A DNA stretch of 19,848 nucleotides from Bacteroidota bacterium (GCA_023412195.1 JAEYNZ010000077.1:1-19848); one strand, 5' to 3'. Shown: positions 1-7,630, numbered from the stretch's first letter. The notes: a model not told the origin generated them from the sequence alone. Program-made: numbers and translations.

Positions 1-125
1 AATATTACCGAAAGGTTAGGGTTGTAAATTAGGGAACCGCCGTATACGAGAACCGTACGTACGGTGCTGTGAGAGGTCGGAAAGTAAAGTAGGAGGAAAA
101 CTACTTTATTTTCCTCCTACTCGAT
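1..125 (+). mobile_element. 3' end of a group II intron (domains V and VI)
   Basis: Only the 3' end is inside the window; the intron body and any reverse transcriptase would lie to the left. Domain V is recognisable at about 35-70: CCGTA (40-44) pairs with TACGG (60-64), G39-T65 and C38-G66 extend the helix, C58-G59 form the two-base bulge, and a short upper stem is capped near 48-54. The catalytic triad position reads CGC (38-40). Domain VI follows as a hairpin and ends in CCTACTCGAT, where A119 is the likely branch-point adenosine, seven bases from a predicted 3' splice site at about 125. The lower domain V helix has a C37-C67 mismatch, which may mean weakened splicing. The family assignment comes from recalled domain V/VI patterns, not from an alignment. 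Confidence 0.75.
81..120 (+). repeat. Two mutually exclusive hairpins in intron domain VI
   Basis: Four segments interleave. Bases 81-92 can pair with 101-112 (12 bp with one G-T pair). Bases 89-100 can instead pair with 109-120 (12 bp, perfect). The two stems cannot form together. The first would leave the branch-point A119 unpaired, as splicing needs; the second would bury it. Confidence 0.6.
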
Positions 126-230
126 TATCAAATAATTCGTTTGCCAGTTCATCCTTATTAAAGATTTTGTTGCTCTTGTTTAAAATAAAAAGGAGAACTG
201 TTCAAATAACAATCTGATATATGACAATAC

Positions 231-265
231 AATAAAAAGGAGGAAATTCAATAAATTTCCTCCTT
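231..265 (-). terminator. Rho-independent terminator of the rnk unit
   Basis: A perfect 12-bp stem (237-248 with 254-265) with a five-base loop. Read on the minus strand it is followed by a T-rich run (CCTTTTTATTG). It lies downstream of rnk and the small basic gene, so it should end their shared transcript. Confidence 0.75.
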
Positions 266-364
266 CGCTGTTACTTAAGTTTGCATCTGCAAATCTTTTA
301 CCTGATATTATTTGCGGCGGTACATTTTAAGCACAGCCGATAAAAAAAGCATTAAAAGTATAAC

Positions 365-481
365 TTAAGCCCTTCTTTTACGGCTTATAACTTTTTCTTC
401 CAGTTTCCTTAACTTCTTCTCGTGTTGTTTCTCTTTTAAACTTTTCTGAGCCACTTTTGGCGCCGCTGCTTTTTTTGCCAT
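365..481 (-). CDS. Small highly basic protein, 38 aa, unknown function
   Basis: The ATG at 481 opens a 38-codon frame ending in TAA at 365. The product starts MAKKAAAPKVAQKSLKEK and ends in VISRKRRA. Nearly half of the residues are Lys or Arg, there is no Cys and no membrane segment, and the middle (about 14-32) is a charged, probably helical stretch. It begins 21 bases after the rnk stop codon and is followed by a terminator, so it is probably co-transcribed with rnk. I do not recognise the family. Such a basic peptide could bind RNA, ribosomes or DNA, but that rests on composition only. No clear ribosome-binding site is present, as is usual in Bacteroidota. Support comes from the tight placement between gene and terminator; the short length keeps confidence moderate. 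Confidence 0.55.
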   Translation of the reverse strand: MAKKAAAPKVAQKSLKEKQHEKKLRKLEEKVISRKRRA

Positions 482-502
482 TGCTATTTTATTTTATTTA
501 AC

Positions 503-901
503 TTAATGAACTTCTTCAGGATGATAAACATTCATAATTCTCACCTTTTTGATTCCTCCCGGGGCCTTGTATGAAATTATGCTGCCTGTGCTGTAACCCA
601 GCAGGGCACTCCCAAACATCGATAATACAGAAACATTCCCTTTTCTGAAATCTGCGTCAGCGGGATATACAAGTTTAACTTTAATGTCCCTCCCGGTATC
701 CATATCCTTAACTTCAACTACCGAGTTCATGGTTACAATGCCAGAAACAGGCTCACTTTCGCTGATTCGTTTCGCACGTTTTATTTCTGCCCCCAGGTAA
801 TTGAGATTGGTAATCTCTGTGTTGTGCATCAGTTTTTCTGCCTTCACTAAATCACATAACTTAATGTAATCCTGTTCTGTAATGCAAATGTTCTTTTCCA
901 T
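503..901 (-). CDS. rnk: GreA/GreB-family transcription factor, Rnk-like
   Basis: A 132-aa protein with the two-part plan of Rnk. A short N-terminal helical region (about 1-50) precedes a GreA/GreB C-terminal domain (about 52-128). The diagnostic stretch is VTMNSVVEVKDMDTGRDI, then LVYPADAD, SVLSMFGSALLGYSTGS and a basic tail that includes GGIKKVRI. Rnk proteins bind RNA polymerase near the secondary channel but lack the long coiled-coil tip of GreA, so they compete with Gre factors and do not cleave the transcript. The name 'regulator of nucleoside diphosphate kinase' is historical. The length matches the family (about 130-140 aa). It is divergent from a MarR-type regulator across 94 bases and leads a unit with a 38-aa basic protein. 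Rnk-like elongation factor is the surer claim; the exact symbol is less sure. Confidence 0.8.
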   Translation of the reverse strand: MEKNICITEQDYIKLCDLVKAEKLMHNTEITNLNYLGAEIKRAKRISESEPVSGIVTMNSVVEVKDMDTGRDIKVKLVYPADADFRKGNVSVLSMFGSALLGYSTGSIISYKAPGGIKKVRIMNVYHPEEVH

Positions 902-917
902 TTTATATATAATTTAA

Positions 918-952
918 ATCGTATCCGTTAGTAAATACATCGTATCCGATAC
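918..952. promoter_or_regulatory. Candidate operator: two ATCGTATCCG repeats 21 bp apart
   Basis: ATCGTATCCG occurs at 918-927 and 939-948, a 21-bp spacing, or two helical turns. The second copy also forms the short palindrome GTATC-C-GATAC (942-952). The site lies between the divergent rnk and marR-like genes and just upstream of the marR -7-like box, so autoregulation by the MarR protein is plausible (inference). Confidence 0.45.
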
Positions 953-971
953 AATAATACGTAATTTTTAA

Positions 972-979
972 TACATTTG
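972..979 (+). promoter_or_regulatory. -7 promoter box of the MarR-type gene
   Basis: TACATTTG fits the Bacteroidota -7 consensus TAnnTTTG and lies 16 bases before the start codon. No good TTTG -33 box is visible; that position falls beside the paired repeats. Confidence 0.4.
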
Positions 980-995
980 CAAGAAATATTGAAAT

Positions 996-1697
996 ATGGG
1001 TAAAAACAGGTATGCTGTTCTAAAGCAACTTATCGACCTTTACGCTGATTTTGAACTAAATGATGGCCAGTTTGATCTGCTTTCTTTCGCAAGGTGGATT
1101 ATAAACAAGTTTGAAGAAGAACCTGAACTTAACCAAAAGTCTATCCGTGAAAAACAATCAGACTCTATAAAGGAAGCCATACCTTTATTGAACAACATGG
1201 ATGAAAAGGCACGATTCCTGGAATCCATTTCCCGAATAGCCCGGTATCATGAATTATATTCGCGGAAAGCACTCAAAGACCTTGTAATAAATACCCGGCT
1301 TGAATTTCTTTTCCTTCAGGCTGTTGATGTTATGGAGAAAGCAAAGAAAACAGATTTAATTAACGCTTTCAGCCTGGAATACACTACAGGTATGGATACC
1401 ATCAGAAGATTGACCAACAATGGACTGCTCAATGAAATACCTGATGAATCGGATAAAAGAGCAAAACTTTTGGTGCTGACAGAAAAAGGAGAACAGATTC
1501 TTGCTCTGGCTAATAAACGGATGAACGAGGAGAACCGGATGTTCCTGACGGCAATCAATGACAATAAATGGAAAAAAACATTGCTGATTCTTGAGGAAAT
1601 AGATGATTTCCACACTTCAGTATACCAGAATTACAGCGACAAATCATTTGCTGAGTTGAATAATCTCATGGATTCATTGAAATATCTTTATAAATAA
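996..1697 (+). CDS. MarR-type winged-helix transcriptional regulator
   Basis: A 233-aa cytoplasmic protein, longer than typical MarR (about 140-160 aa) because of an N-terminal extension of about 75 residues. The winged-helix core is at about 88-185: a helix with ARYHELYSRKALKDL, then LEFLFLQAVDVMEKAKKTDLINAF, the recognition helix region TTGMDTIRRLTNNGLLNEI, and the wing DESDKRAKLLVLTEKGEQIL. The motif 'D-x-x-D-K-R ... L-T-x-x-G' is the usual MarR wing. The family forms dimers that repress nearby promoters and respond to small ligands or oxidants; the effector here is unknown and the protein contains no cysteine. It is divergent from rnk, with a candidate operator in between. No strong neighbouring target such as an efflux pump is present, so its regulon may lie elsewhere or be the rnk unit. 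Confidence 0.75.
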   Translation: MGKNRYAVLKQLIDLYADFELNDGQFDLLSFARWIINKFEEEPELNQKSIREKQSDSIKEAIPLLNNMDEKARFLESISRIARYHELYSRKALKDLVINTRLEFLFLQAVDVMEKAKKTDLINAFSLEYTTGMDTIRRLTNNGLLNEIPDESDKRAKLLVLTEKGEQILALANKRMNEENRMFLTAINDNKWKKTLLILEEIDDFHTSVYQNYSDKSFAELNNLMDSLKYLYK

Positions 1698-1703
1698 CAG
1701 CAG

Positions 1704-1732
1704 ATCAGGTCAGACGAAACTTCTGAACTGAT
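1704..1732. terminator. Possible terminator hairpin between convergent genes
   Basis: ATCAGGTCAGA (1704-1714) pairs with TCTGAACTGAT (1722-1732), 10 of 11 positions, with a seven-base loop. It lies between the ends of the convergent MarR-type and sulfatase genes. No T-run follows on either strand, so it is a weak candidate. Confidence 0.3.
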
Positions 1733-1832
1733 ATTATAGCTTACCTGCAATATGGGAAAAGTAATCCCTTAAATGAAATTCCGGCTGAAAACTATCTTTC
1801 TTTTTCAATATTTGATAGTCCGGACTTCGTGG

Positions 1833-3290
1833 TTATTCCTTTTTTACCCTGCCTGGTTCCCGGCGTTGACTGCCTTGTTCCCCGGTAAGAAAATCTCCCA
1901 GTTCTAATCTGGCTTCATCTGCTGTTTTTTGAAGCCTTTCAGCAATATCGGGATAGAACTCAACCATGTTATATGCTTCTCCCGGATCGCGCCTTAAATC
2001 ATATAGCCCGCCTTCATGTGGAAAATTCTCATTCACCCTTCCCGGCAATCCGTCACGACCAGGTTCAAATCCTTCATAGGTGCGGCCAGGATGTGGCAAA
2101 ACAAGCTTCCAGTCTCCTTCACGCACAGCTTCCAGATTGTTCTGACGGTAGTAATACCAGAACGATTTACGTGGTGATTCTGTATTTTCTCCCTTTAAAA
2201 GAGGTAGCATGCTGATCCCGTCTATTCTTTTTGCCGGAAGTTGTGCACCTGCAATTTCTGCCAGGGTAGGCAATATGTCAATGCCGGATAGCAACTGGTT
2301 GTTAACTGTTCCCGGAGTTATAACTCCTTTCCACAACATGAGGCATGGTACGCGCTGACCTCCTTCAAAAGATGTTCCCTTTCCTTCGCGAAGCCCGCCC
2401 GTACTGCCGGCATGATTGCCATAGTTGATCCATGGTCCGTTGTCGGAGGTAAAAATAAGCAGCGTATTATCATCCAGCCTGTTCTCCTTGAGCGCATCCA
2501 TAATCTGCCCTACACTCCAGTCTATTTCCATCATCACGTCGCCGTATAACCCCTGGGCCGACTTGCCTTCGAATTTTTCTGAAACATACAACGGAACATG
2601 GGGCATCGGATGAGCCAGATATACAAAAAACGGTTTTTCCCGGTTCCTTTTTATAAATTCGATTGTACGTTCGGTAAACTGTGTGGTAAACTGTTTCTGG
2701 TCATCCGGAGTTACCTTAGGGTTTACAATGGTTTCATTTTCATACAGGGGAAGATCGGGGTAAAGGTGAGAGCCTCCCGGATGAAAGGGCCACATGTCAT
2801 TGGAGTAGGGGATACCGTAAAATTCATCAAAGCCATGGCGGGTTGGCAGGAACTGTTCCTGAACCCCAAGGTGCCATTTTCCGTAGATGGCAGTGGCATA
2901 TCCTTTACCCTGAAGCACTTCTGCAATGGTTTCCTCTTCATCAGATATGCCAACTTCAGAAGATGGTCCCAGGGCACCTGCAAGCCCGATCCTGTTCGGA
3001 TAACATCCTGTAAGCAACCCTGCACGTGAAGCAGTGCAAACTGCCTGAGGAGCATAATAATGTGTAAAAAATACCCCCTGCGATGCCATCTTGTCAATAT
3101 GTGGTGTCTGATAACCTATTGCCCCGGTTTTTGCCAGGTCACCGTATCCCATATCATCAAGGTAAATCAGCACAAAATTGACTGGTTTCTCCTGCTGCTT
3201 ATTGATGTTGCATGAGTTAAAGAGCAGTATAGGTATGGACAGGGTTGAGATGATGGTTGTTTTCATTCGCTGGTTTTTCTTTGAATTCAT
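1833..3290 (-). CDS. Sulfatase, formylglycine-dependent lipoprotein (family S1)
   Basis: A 485-aa arylsulfatase-type enzyme that hydrolyses sulfate esters, probably on sulfated glycans. A signal peptide ends in the lipobox LFNSC (Cys27), predicting a lipidated periplasmic or surface protein; Met9 is an equally possible start. Metal and active-site motifs are in the family order: D45-D46 in IYLDDMGYGD, the modification motif CTASR (Cys85, Arg89) followed by LLTG, YGKWHLG (Lys138, His140), HPMPHVP (His227, His231), TSDNG (Asp283, Asn284) and Lys304 in REGKGTSFEGG. Cys85 must become formylglycine through an anaerobic or FGE-type maturase, which is not in this window. The C-terminal subdomain (about 375-470) carries the usual EAVREGDWKLV strand. 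The upstream minus-strand OmpA gene ends in a strong terminator, so the sulfatase probably has its own promoter. The substrate cannot be read from the sequence. Confidence 0.92.
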   Translation of the reverse strand: MNSKKNQRMKTTIISTLSIPILLFNSCNINKQQEKPVNFVLIYLDDMGYGDLAKTGAIGYQTPHIDKMASQGVFFTHYYAPQAVCTASRAGLLTGCYPNRIGLAGALGPSSEVGISDEEETIAEVLQGKGYATAIYGKWHLGVQEQFLPTRHGFDEFYGIPYSNDMWPFHPGGSHLYPDLPLYENETIVNPKVTPDDQKQFTTQFTERTIEFIKRNREKPFFVYLAHPMPHVPLYVSEKFEGKSAQGLYGDVMMEIDWSVGQIMDALKENRLDDNTLLIFTSDNGPWINYGNHAGSTGGLREGKGTSFEGGQRVPCLMLWKGVITPGTVNNQLLSGIDILPTLAEIAGAQLPAKRIDGISMLPLLKGENTESPRKSFWYYYRQNNLEAVREGDWKLVLPHPGRTYEGFEPGRDGLPGRVNENFPHEGGLYDLRRDPGEAYNMVEFYPDIAERLQKTADEARLELGDFLTGEQGSQRREPGRVKKE

Positions 3291-3331
3291 AATATTAATG
3301 ACCCGCAGTTAAAATTTTTTCTGAAATATGG

Positions 3332-3376
3332 CAAAAAAAAACGGGCTTCACCAGATAAATATCCTGATAAAGCCCG
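3332..3376 (-). terminator. Rho-independent terminator of the OmpA-family gene
   Basis: On the minus strand CGGGCTT...AAGCCCG encloses an inner ATCAG/CTGGT stem and is followed directly by nine T residues. It begins 25 bases after the OmpA-family stop codon and separates that gene from the sulfatase. Confidence 0.85.
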
Positions 3377-3400
3377 ATAAGAAAAACTTTTTCGTTTAAC

Positions 3401-4069
3401 CTATTTCAATTCTCCTTTTTCTGCTGCTTCCTTTAAATTTTCATCGGCCATAATGCCAACTTCAACCCTTCTGTTCAGCCTGCGACCATCTGCAGTACTG
3501 TTATCTGCCACAGGAATGCTTTCTCCGAAACCTGCTTCTGTAATGCGGTCAGAAGTAACTCCGAGTGAGCGTAAATAGTCGGAAACAGATTTTGCCCTGC
3601 GCTCCGATAAGGTCTGATTATATGTGTCTGAACCTGTGCTGTCGGTATGTCCGTCCACTTTAATTTTGGTATCAGGATAGTTCTTCAGCACGTTTGCCAT
3701 AGATGTCAGTTCTTCCTTGGCAACCGGCTTTAAAGCATGTGAGTCAACTTCAAAAAGAATCCCAGATTCCATTGTAATCTGAATGCCTTCACCTACACGT
3801 TCTACTTTGGCATTTTCAAGTTCCTTTTCCAGTTCTTCTGCCTGCTTGTCCATATATTTTCCGATTACAGCACCAGCTGTACCGCCAACTGCAGCACCTA
3901 TAATAGCTCCCTTGGCAGTGTTGTCAGAACGGCTTCCGATAATTCCGCCAATGGCAGCACCTGCACCACTTCCGATAGCTCCGCCTTTTAATGTCCTTGA
4001 TGCATTGCATCCTGAAAATACCAGCGCGACACTCAGTGCGATGGTAATCATGACTGATCTTGTTTTCAT
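3401..4069 (-). CDS. OmpA-family lipoprotein with glycine zipper
   Basis: A 222-aa outer-membrane lipoprotein that should anchor the envelope to peptidoglycan. The signal peptide ends in the lipobox VFSGC (Cys21). Residues about 28-72 form a Gly/Ala-rich glycine-zipper segment (GGAIGSGAGAAIGGIIG and GAIIGAAVGGTAGAVIG), then a charged helix KQAEELEKELENAK. The OmpA-like domain (about 95-208) has the peptidoglycan-binding signature DGHTDSTGSDTYNQTLSERR, the SVSDYLRSLGV helix and GFGESIPVADNSTADGRRLNRRVEV; the Asp and Arg that contact diaminopimelate are in place. The architecture is like YiaD. It is a single-gene unit with its own terminator, and a TATACTTG box at 4102-4109 may be its -7 element. 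It is probably a housekeeping envelope gene, not part of the glycan genes around it. Confidence 0.92.
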   Translation of the reverse strand: MKTRSVMITIALSVALVFSGCNASRTLKGGAIGSGAGAAIGGIIGSRSDNTAKGAIIGAAVGGTAGAVIGKYMDKQAEELEKELENAKVERVGEGIQITMESGILFEVDSHALKPVAKEELTSMANVLKNYPDTKIKVDGHTDSTGSDTYNQTLSERRAKSVSDYLRSLGVTSDRITEAGFGESIPVADNSTADGRRLNRRVEVGIMADENLKEAAEKGELK

Positions 4070-4185
4070 TGTGTTAAAATTTTTTATTTACGTTTGTAAA
4101 TCAAGTATACATGTTTCATTCACTCTATCCTTTTTTGGATTATTAAAGTGATCGTATTGCATATTTCATGCCGAACCATTTCGCT

Positions 4186-5022
4186 TTATTTTGTTGCTTC
4201 AATGATTCCCCTGAAATAGCCTATGGATTCAGCGATTCCCATAAATGGATTATCCATTTTCTTCTCGTGCTCCAGACTGCAAACACCTGTATAGTTTACC
4301 TCCCTGAGCATGCGTACAAAGGCAGGAAAATCGATAATGCCCCGTCCTATTTCAACTGAATAGCCCTGTTTTGTATTGCCAGTTACATCCTTAATGTGAA
4401 CATCGAAAACCCTGGTATGGTACTTTTTCAAATCGGCAACAGGGTCCTTGCCGTTGCGGGTATCATGTCCAACATCGAGGCACATGCCAATGCGCGGGTC
4501 AAGGTCCTTTACATGGTTCCATACATCATCGGCATCGGGAAACAGTGCGATGTCGGGGCCATGCAGGTGGATGGCATAATGAAAGTCGTATTCCTTTACT
4601 TTCTTATCGACATACGGCAGCAGTTCTACATTGGGAACCCCTACTATTAATTTGACGCCTACCCGTTTTGCATAATCGAAGGCACGATCAACTTCTGCTT
4701 CTGTTTTCATATAGATAGGACCTACAGCATATCCTGTAACCCCTTTTGATTTCAGCTTTGCATGAAAATCTGAAATCTGCTGATCGGTGCTGTTAAATGG
4801 CAGGTGGAAATCCTTGATACACAAATAATGTACATCAGCCTGCTCCAAAGTTTCCAGCGTCTTATCAAGATCGAATTTGACGAAGGTGTATCCGGCCATT
4901 CCTAACCTGAATGGTTCCCCTGTTTCGGGAGGTGGCTGCTCACCCGGACGTTGTTGACTATTTGAATTGAAGGAAATTGCTGATAACAGCAATACCAGGA
5001 GGATTGTAACTTTACGTTTCAT
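4186..5022 (-). CDS. Exported TIM-barrel sugar isomerase/epimerase-like protein
   Basis: A 278-aa member of the xylose isomerase-like TIM-barrel family (AP endonuclease 2 superfamily), which binds a divalent metal and isomerises or epimerises sugars and polyols. The signal peptide MKRKVTILLVLLLSAISF, with likely cleavage near NSNSQQ, directs it to the periplasm. Barrel landmarks are GMAGYTF (strand 1), LCIKDFHLP, GVTGYAVGPIY, LIVGVPN, YAIHLHGPD, the metal motif MCLDVGHD, VFDVHIKDVTG and the C-terminal GVCSLEHEK, whose Glu is a likely metal ligand. Exported members of this family are common in Bacteroidota beside glycoside hydrolases and sulfatases. Upstream is the GH27 relic. The precise substrate is unknown. 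Confidence 0.8.
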   Translation of the reverse strand: MKRKVTILLVLLLSAISFNSNSQQRPGEQPPPETGEPFRLGMAGYTFVKFDLDKTLETLEQADVHYLCIKDFHLPFNSTDQQISDFHAKLKSKGVTGYAVGPIYMKTEAEVDRAFDYAKRVGVKLIVGVPNVELLPYVDKKVKEYDFHYAIHLHGPDIALFPDADDVWNHVKDLDPRIGMCLDVGHDTRNGKDPVADLKKYHTRVFDVHIKDVTGNTKQGYSVEIGRGIIDFPAFVRMLREVNYTGVCSLEHEKKMDNPFMGIAESIGYFRGIIEATK

Positions 5023-5158
5023 ATAAATTGATTTTTGATAATTGTAAAATTAGTTTCTTTTAAACAGGAACCAAAATAAATAACATGAATTGAAATTTTT
5101 AATCTGAATTTTTACCCTGTTACACTTTATACACAGGATGTTTTTTCTCTGCCTGCCT

Positions 5159-5611
5159 TCAATCATGAAAGATTTTGTAAAGCACAGATTCATGTGCTTC
5201 CAGTGTTGTTTCTTTCCCGCCTGCTAAGATGATTTGTTTCTTAGTCCAGATATCATGCGCCCTGTAACTTGTTCTTTCTTTCAGCCCCTCAGCTTTCAGG
5301 TTCACCCCCATGGTCTGTTTTTTATCTGCCAGGTTAAACAAAGCGAGCCATGTTGTTTTTCCATCTCCTGATGCTGCCGTCCAGGCTGCAATATTTTCAT
5401 CTGTGTATGTAACCCTGTTTCCTGTACCGTTCTGGTTAAGTTCAATCAGATTCTTGTTGGTAAGCAGTGCCAGCGTGAGGCTGTCATTCTCGGGAAGATA
5501 GCCTCCCATCATCAGGGGAGAGCGAAATATGCCCCACAGGTTCAGGAGGGTTACCTGTTCTGCAGGGCTTAATCTTGAGTATTCATTTGTCACCTCTGCA
5601 GACTGCCACAT
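5159..5611 (-). pseudogene. C-terminal remnant of a GH27 alpha-galactosidase
   Basis: About 150 codons match only the last third of a GH27 (alpha-galactosidase/melibiase-like) enzyme. The recognisable stretch is RLSPAEQVTLLNLWGIFRSP followed by LMMGG, LPENDSL and LALLTNKNLIELNQ, then the C-terminal beta-sandwich domain. Full enzymes have about 400-450 residues. The barrel with the catalytic nucleophile Asp and the acid/base Asp is missing, so this fragment cannot be active. Reading upstream in the same frame gives a short, low-complexity Cys/Phe-rich stretch and then a TGA near 5690, and the SIS gene ends at 5710. There is therefore no room for the missing barrel: the 5' part was deleted, not just frameshifted. 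The remaining part shows no internal stop codons, which suggests a recent loss. A cryptic ATG at 5611 may still be translated. Confidence 0.75.
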
Positions 5612-5709
5612 CCATATGCAGCCCCTCCAGCCGAAACAACATGAACAACATAAAAAAAATAAACTACATGAACCTTTTCTCCAAGATCATTAGTCCTGCT
5701 GGTGAAAAA

Positions 5710-6471
5710 TCATATTCCAGCCACCCGGTCCTTGTATGTCTGCAGGCAATCTTCAAGCCGCTCCCTGGCCGTTGTGTCGCCCGGCACATTATGAGAAGGG
5801 TGAATATATAGTTTGACACCTCTTTCAGCGAGGATTTCAGCAACTGTCACAACAGTCATCCATGCTGCAGTAATGAAACCCATGGTCGAAACAGGCCCTA
5901 TCTTGTCGAAGTGGTTCATAAGCGGCACAGAAGCATCCTGCACCGGCACACATGTATCAACAACCACATCAGCCAGTTCAAAAAGGGTTTTACCTGATGA
6001 GTGTCTTGTTTTCTTTCCTTCTGCCCCCGAAGCTGCACCAAAAACAATCAGCTTGTTTCCCATCTCTTTTACCTTGAGTGCAATATCGATATTAACAGCA
6101 TTTATGCCGGTATGCGAAAACAGCCAGAAACAATCATCGTTATGAAACCGGTACCCTTTTAATATTTCTGCACCATATCCCTCCACTCTCTCGAGAAACA
6201 CGAAATTCTGGACGCTCATGCCTTTGGTGATGTTTGTGAAATAGGTAAGCGGAAGTTCCAGTATCGGATGAAAGCCTACAAATCCCCCGATTCGGGGATA
6301 AATTTCCTGTATGGGCAAAGTTGCATGCCCGCAACCGAAGGTATGTACCCACCTTTCCTTCTCAATTGAACCTGCCATAATCTCAGCTGCGGCCCTTATA
6401 TTGCCTAATTGTGTTTCTTCAATTTGATCCATCACGCTGCGCGCGTTATTCAACCATTTCTTTGCTAACAT
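5710..6471 (-). CDS. SIS-domain sugar isomerase-like protein
   Basis: A 253-aa cytoplasmic protein with one SIS (sugar isomerase) fold of the UPF0309/YckP-like type. Landmarks are RWVHTFGCGHATLPIQEIYP (phosphosugar loop region), LFSHTGIN, KLIVFGAASGAEGKKTRHSS, ELADVVVDTCVP, and the late helix ITAAWMTVVTVAEILAERG. SIS proteins bind or isomerise phosphosugars, often amino-sugar phosphates, or act in etherase-type reactions. The start at 6471 overlaps the end of the MFS gene by 26 bases, which implies translational coupling; Met14 (6432) would remove the overlap but also the first helix. It is the third gene of a ROK-MFS-SIS operon, so its substrate is likely the sugar phosphate made by the ROK kinase. 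The downstream GH27 relic may once have been the fourth gene. Confidence 0.78.
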   Translation of the reverse strand: MLAKKWLNNARSVMDQIEETQLGNIRAAAEIMAGSIEKERWVHTFGCGHATLPIQEIYPRIGGFVGFHPILELPLTYFTNITKGMSVQNFVFLERVEGYGAEILKGYRFHNDDCFWLFSHTGINAVNIDIALKVKEMGNKLIVFGAASGAEGKKTRHSSGKTLFELADVVVDTCVPVQDASVPLMNHFDKIGPVSTMGFITAAWMTVVTVAEILAERGVKLYIHPSHNVPGDTTARERLEDCLQTYKDRVAGI

Positions 6472-7630
6472 TGTATGTATTTTTTATTAGTTTGTTTTGA
6501 ATTATAATCAGTAAAATGATAAGTGCTGCTGTAAAGATTGAAAGCATCAGGATAAACATCCTTGTCCCGGCAATCTCCAGCACGTAGCCGGTAACTGCAT
6601 TCAGGATCATGTTGCCAACAAGTGCAATGGCAATGACTATACTAAATGCTGTTCCTGAATCTTCAGGAAAAAAATCTGCAGTGTAACCCATAATTACAGG
6701 AAAGGCAGCGGCCATCCCAACCCCGATAATTCCCATTGCTATCAATCCTGATGAAAGTGAGCCAGCCACCTGAAGCATTACAATTGCTGCAGCCATAATG
6801 ACAAGGCTGACCATCAAAACCCTATGGGGAGGCTTTTTCTGAAGAAGACGGCTTAGCACCAGCCTTGCCAGCAGCATTCCCAAGGCAGCGGCTGTAATGG
6901 CATAAAGGGCTTTATCATACCCTGTATTATGGCTTTCCGAAAGGTAAACAGGTGCCCATACCGGGACTATTGCTTCAATTCCGCTTTGGAAAAACAGGAA
7001 GAATCCGGGAAGCAGAATGGCCTTCTTTGTGAAAAAACCTGTATAAATTTTAAATGGGATGGCTTTTGACCGCTGAGGTTTAGGGAACTTCAGCAACAAT
7101 ACCATGATAAACGGAACCAGAAGCAGGGAAGCCACTGATGTTAGGATGAAACGGTAGCTGTAGCCATTCTCCAGCATCAGTGAAGTAATAAGTGGAAGTC
7201 CCAGCGCACCCGCCCCGTAAAATACCCCCAGAAGGCTCAGGTAGGCACTGTTGTTTTCAGGAAAGATTCGTGCTACAACTACATTTGTCACACCATTCAG
7301 CATACCGCCACCTGCCCCTGTAAAAAAGAAGAACCAGGGAACAGCCTGAAGGGAACCCGCAGCGGTTACTCCTGCAAGACCGGCTGCCACAAGTAACACA
7401 CCTGCCAGCATTACCGGTTTATACCCGTAATGGTCGGCTATGGGCCCAAATGCAAGAGTACCCGCCAATACTCCCAGCGCCAGTATAGCGGCACAATACC
7501 CTATAAGAACTTTATCTGCCCCGAACTCCACCGTCAGGTAGTTGTTGATGGTGCCCACCACTACCATAGTAATTCCAAACAGCATCATAACAAGTCCGGC
7601 AGCTATGAATTGCAGGTTCCTTTTATCCAT
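6446..7630 (-). CDS. MFS transporter, probably sugar importer
   Basis: A 394-aa inner-membrane protein with about 12 hydrophobic segments. I chose the ATG at 7630 (MDKRNLQFIAAGLVMML): the frame is open further upstream to 7714, but that extension lies inside the ROK gene and has no membrane character. The MFS signature after the second helix reads GPIADHYGYKPVM, a form of the G-x-x-x-D-R/H-x-G-x-R/K-x loop. A matching GYTADFFPEDSGTAFS loop is in the second half. The 8-base overlap with the ROK stop (ATGGATAA) and the 26-base overlap with the SIS start show one operon. The fold resembles FucP/GlcP-type sugar porters; the sugar is not identifiable. Confidence 0.85.
   Translation of the reverse strand: MDKRNLQFIAAGLVMMLFGITMVVVGTINNYLTVEFGADKVLIGYCAAILALGVLAGTLAFGPIADHYGYKPVMLAGVLLVAAGLAGVTAAGSLQAVPWFFFFTGAGGGMLNGVTNVVVARIFPENNSAYLSLLGVFYGAGALGLPLITSLMLENGYSYRFILTSVASLLLVPFIMVLLLKFPKPQRSKAIPFKIYTGFFTKKAILLPGFFLFFQSGIEAIVPVWAPVYLSESHNTGYDKALYAITAAALGMLLARLVLSRLLQKKPPHRVLMVSLVIMAAAIVMLQVAGSLSSGLIAMGIIGVGMAAAFPVIMGYTADFFPEDSGTAFSIVIAIALVGNMILNAVTGYVLEIAGTRMFILMLSIFTAALIILLIIIQNKLIKNTYNVSKEMVE

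Noticed and set aside
308..352. A 14-codon minus-strand frame (MLFLSAVLKMYRRK) after the small basic gene
   Set aside because: Too short to support without conservation data, though it lies on the rnk transcript before its terminator.
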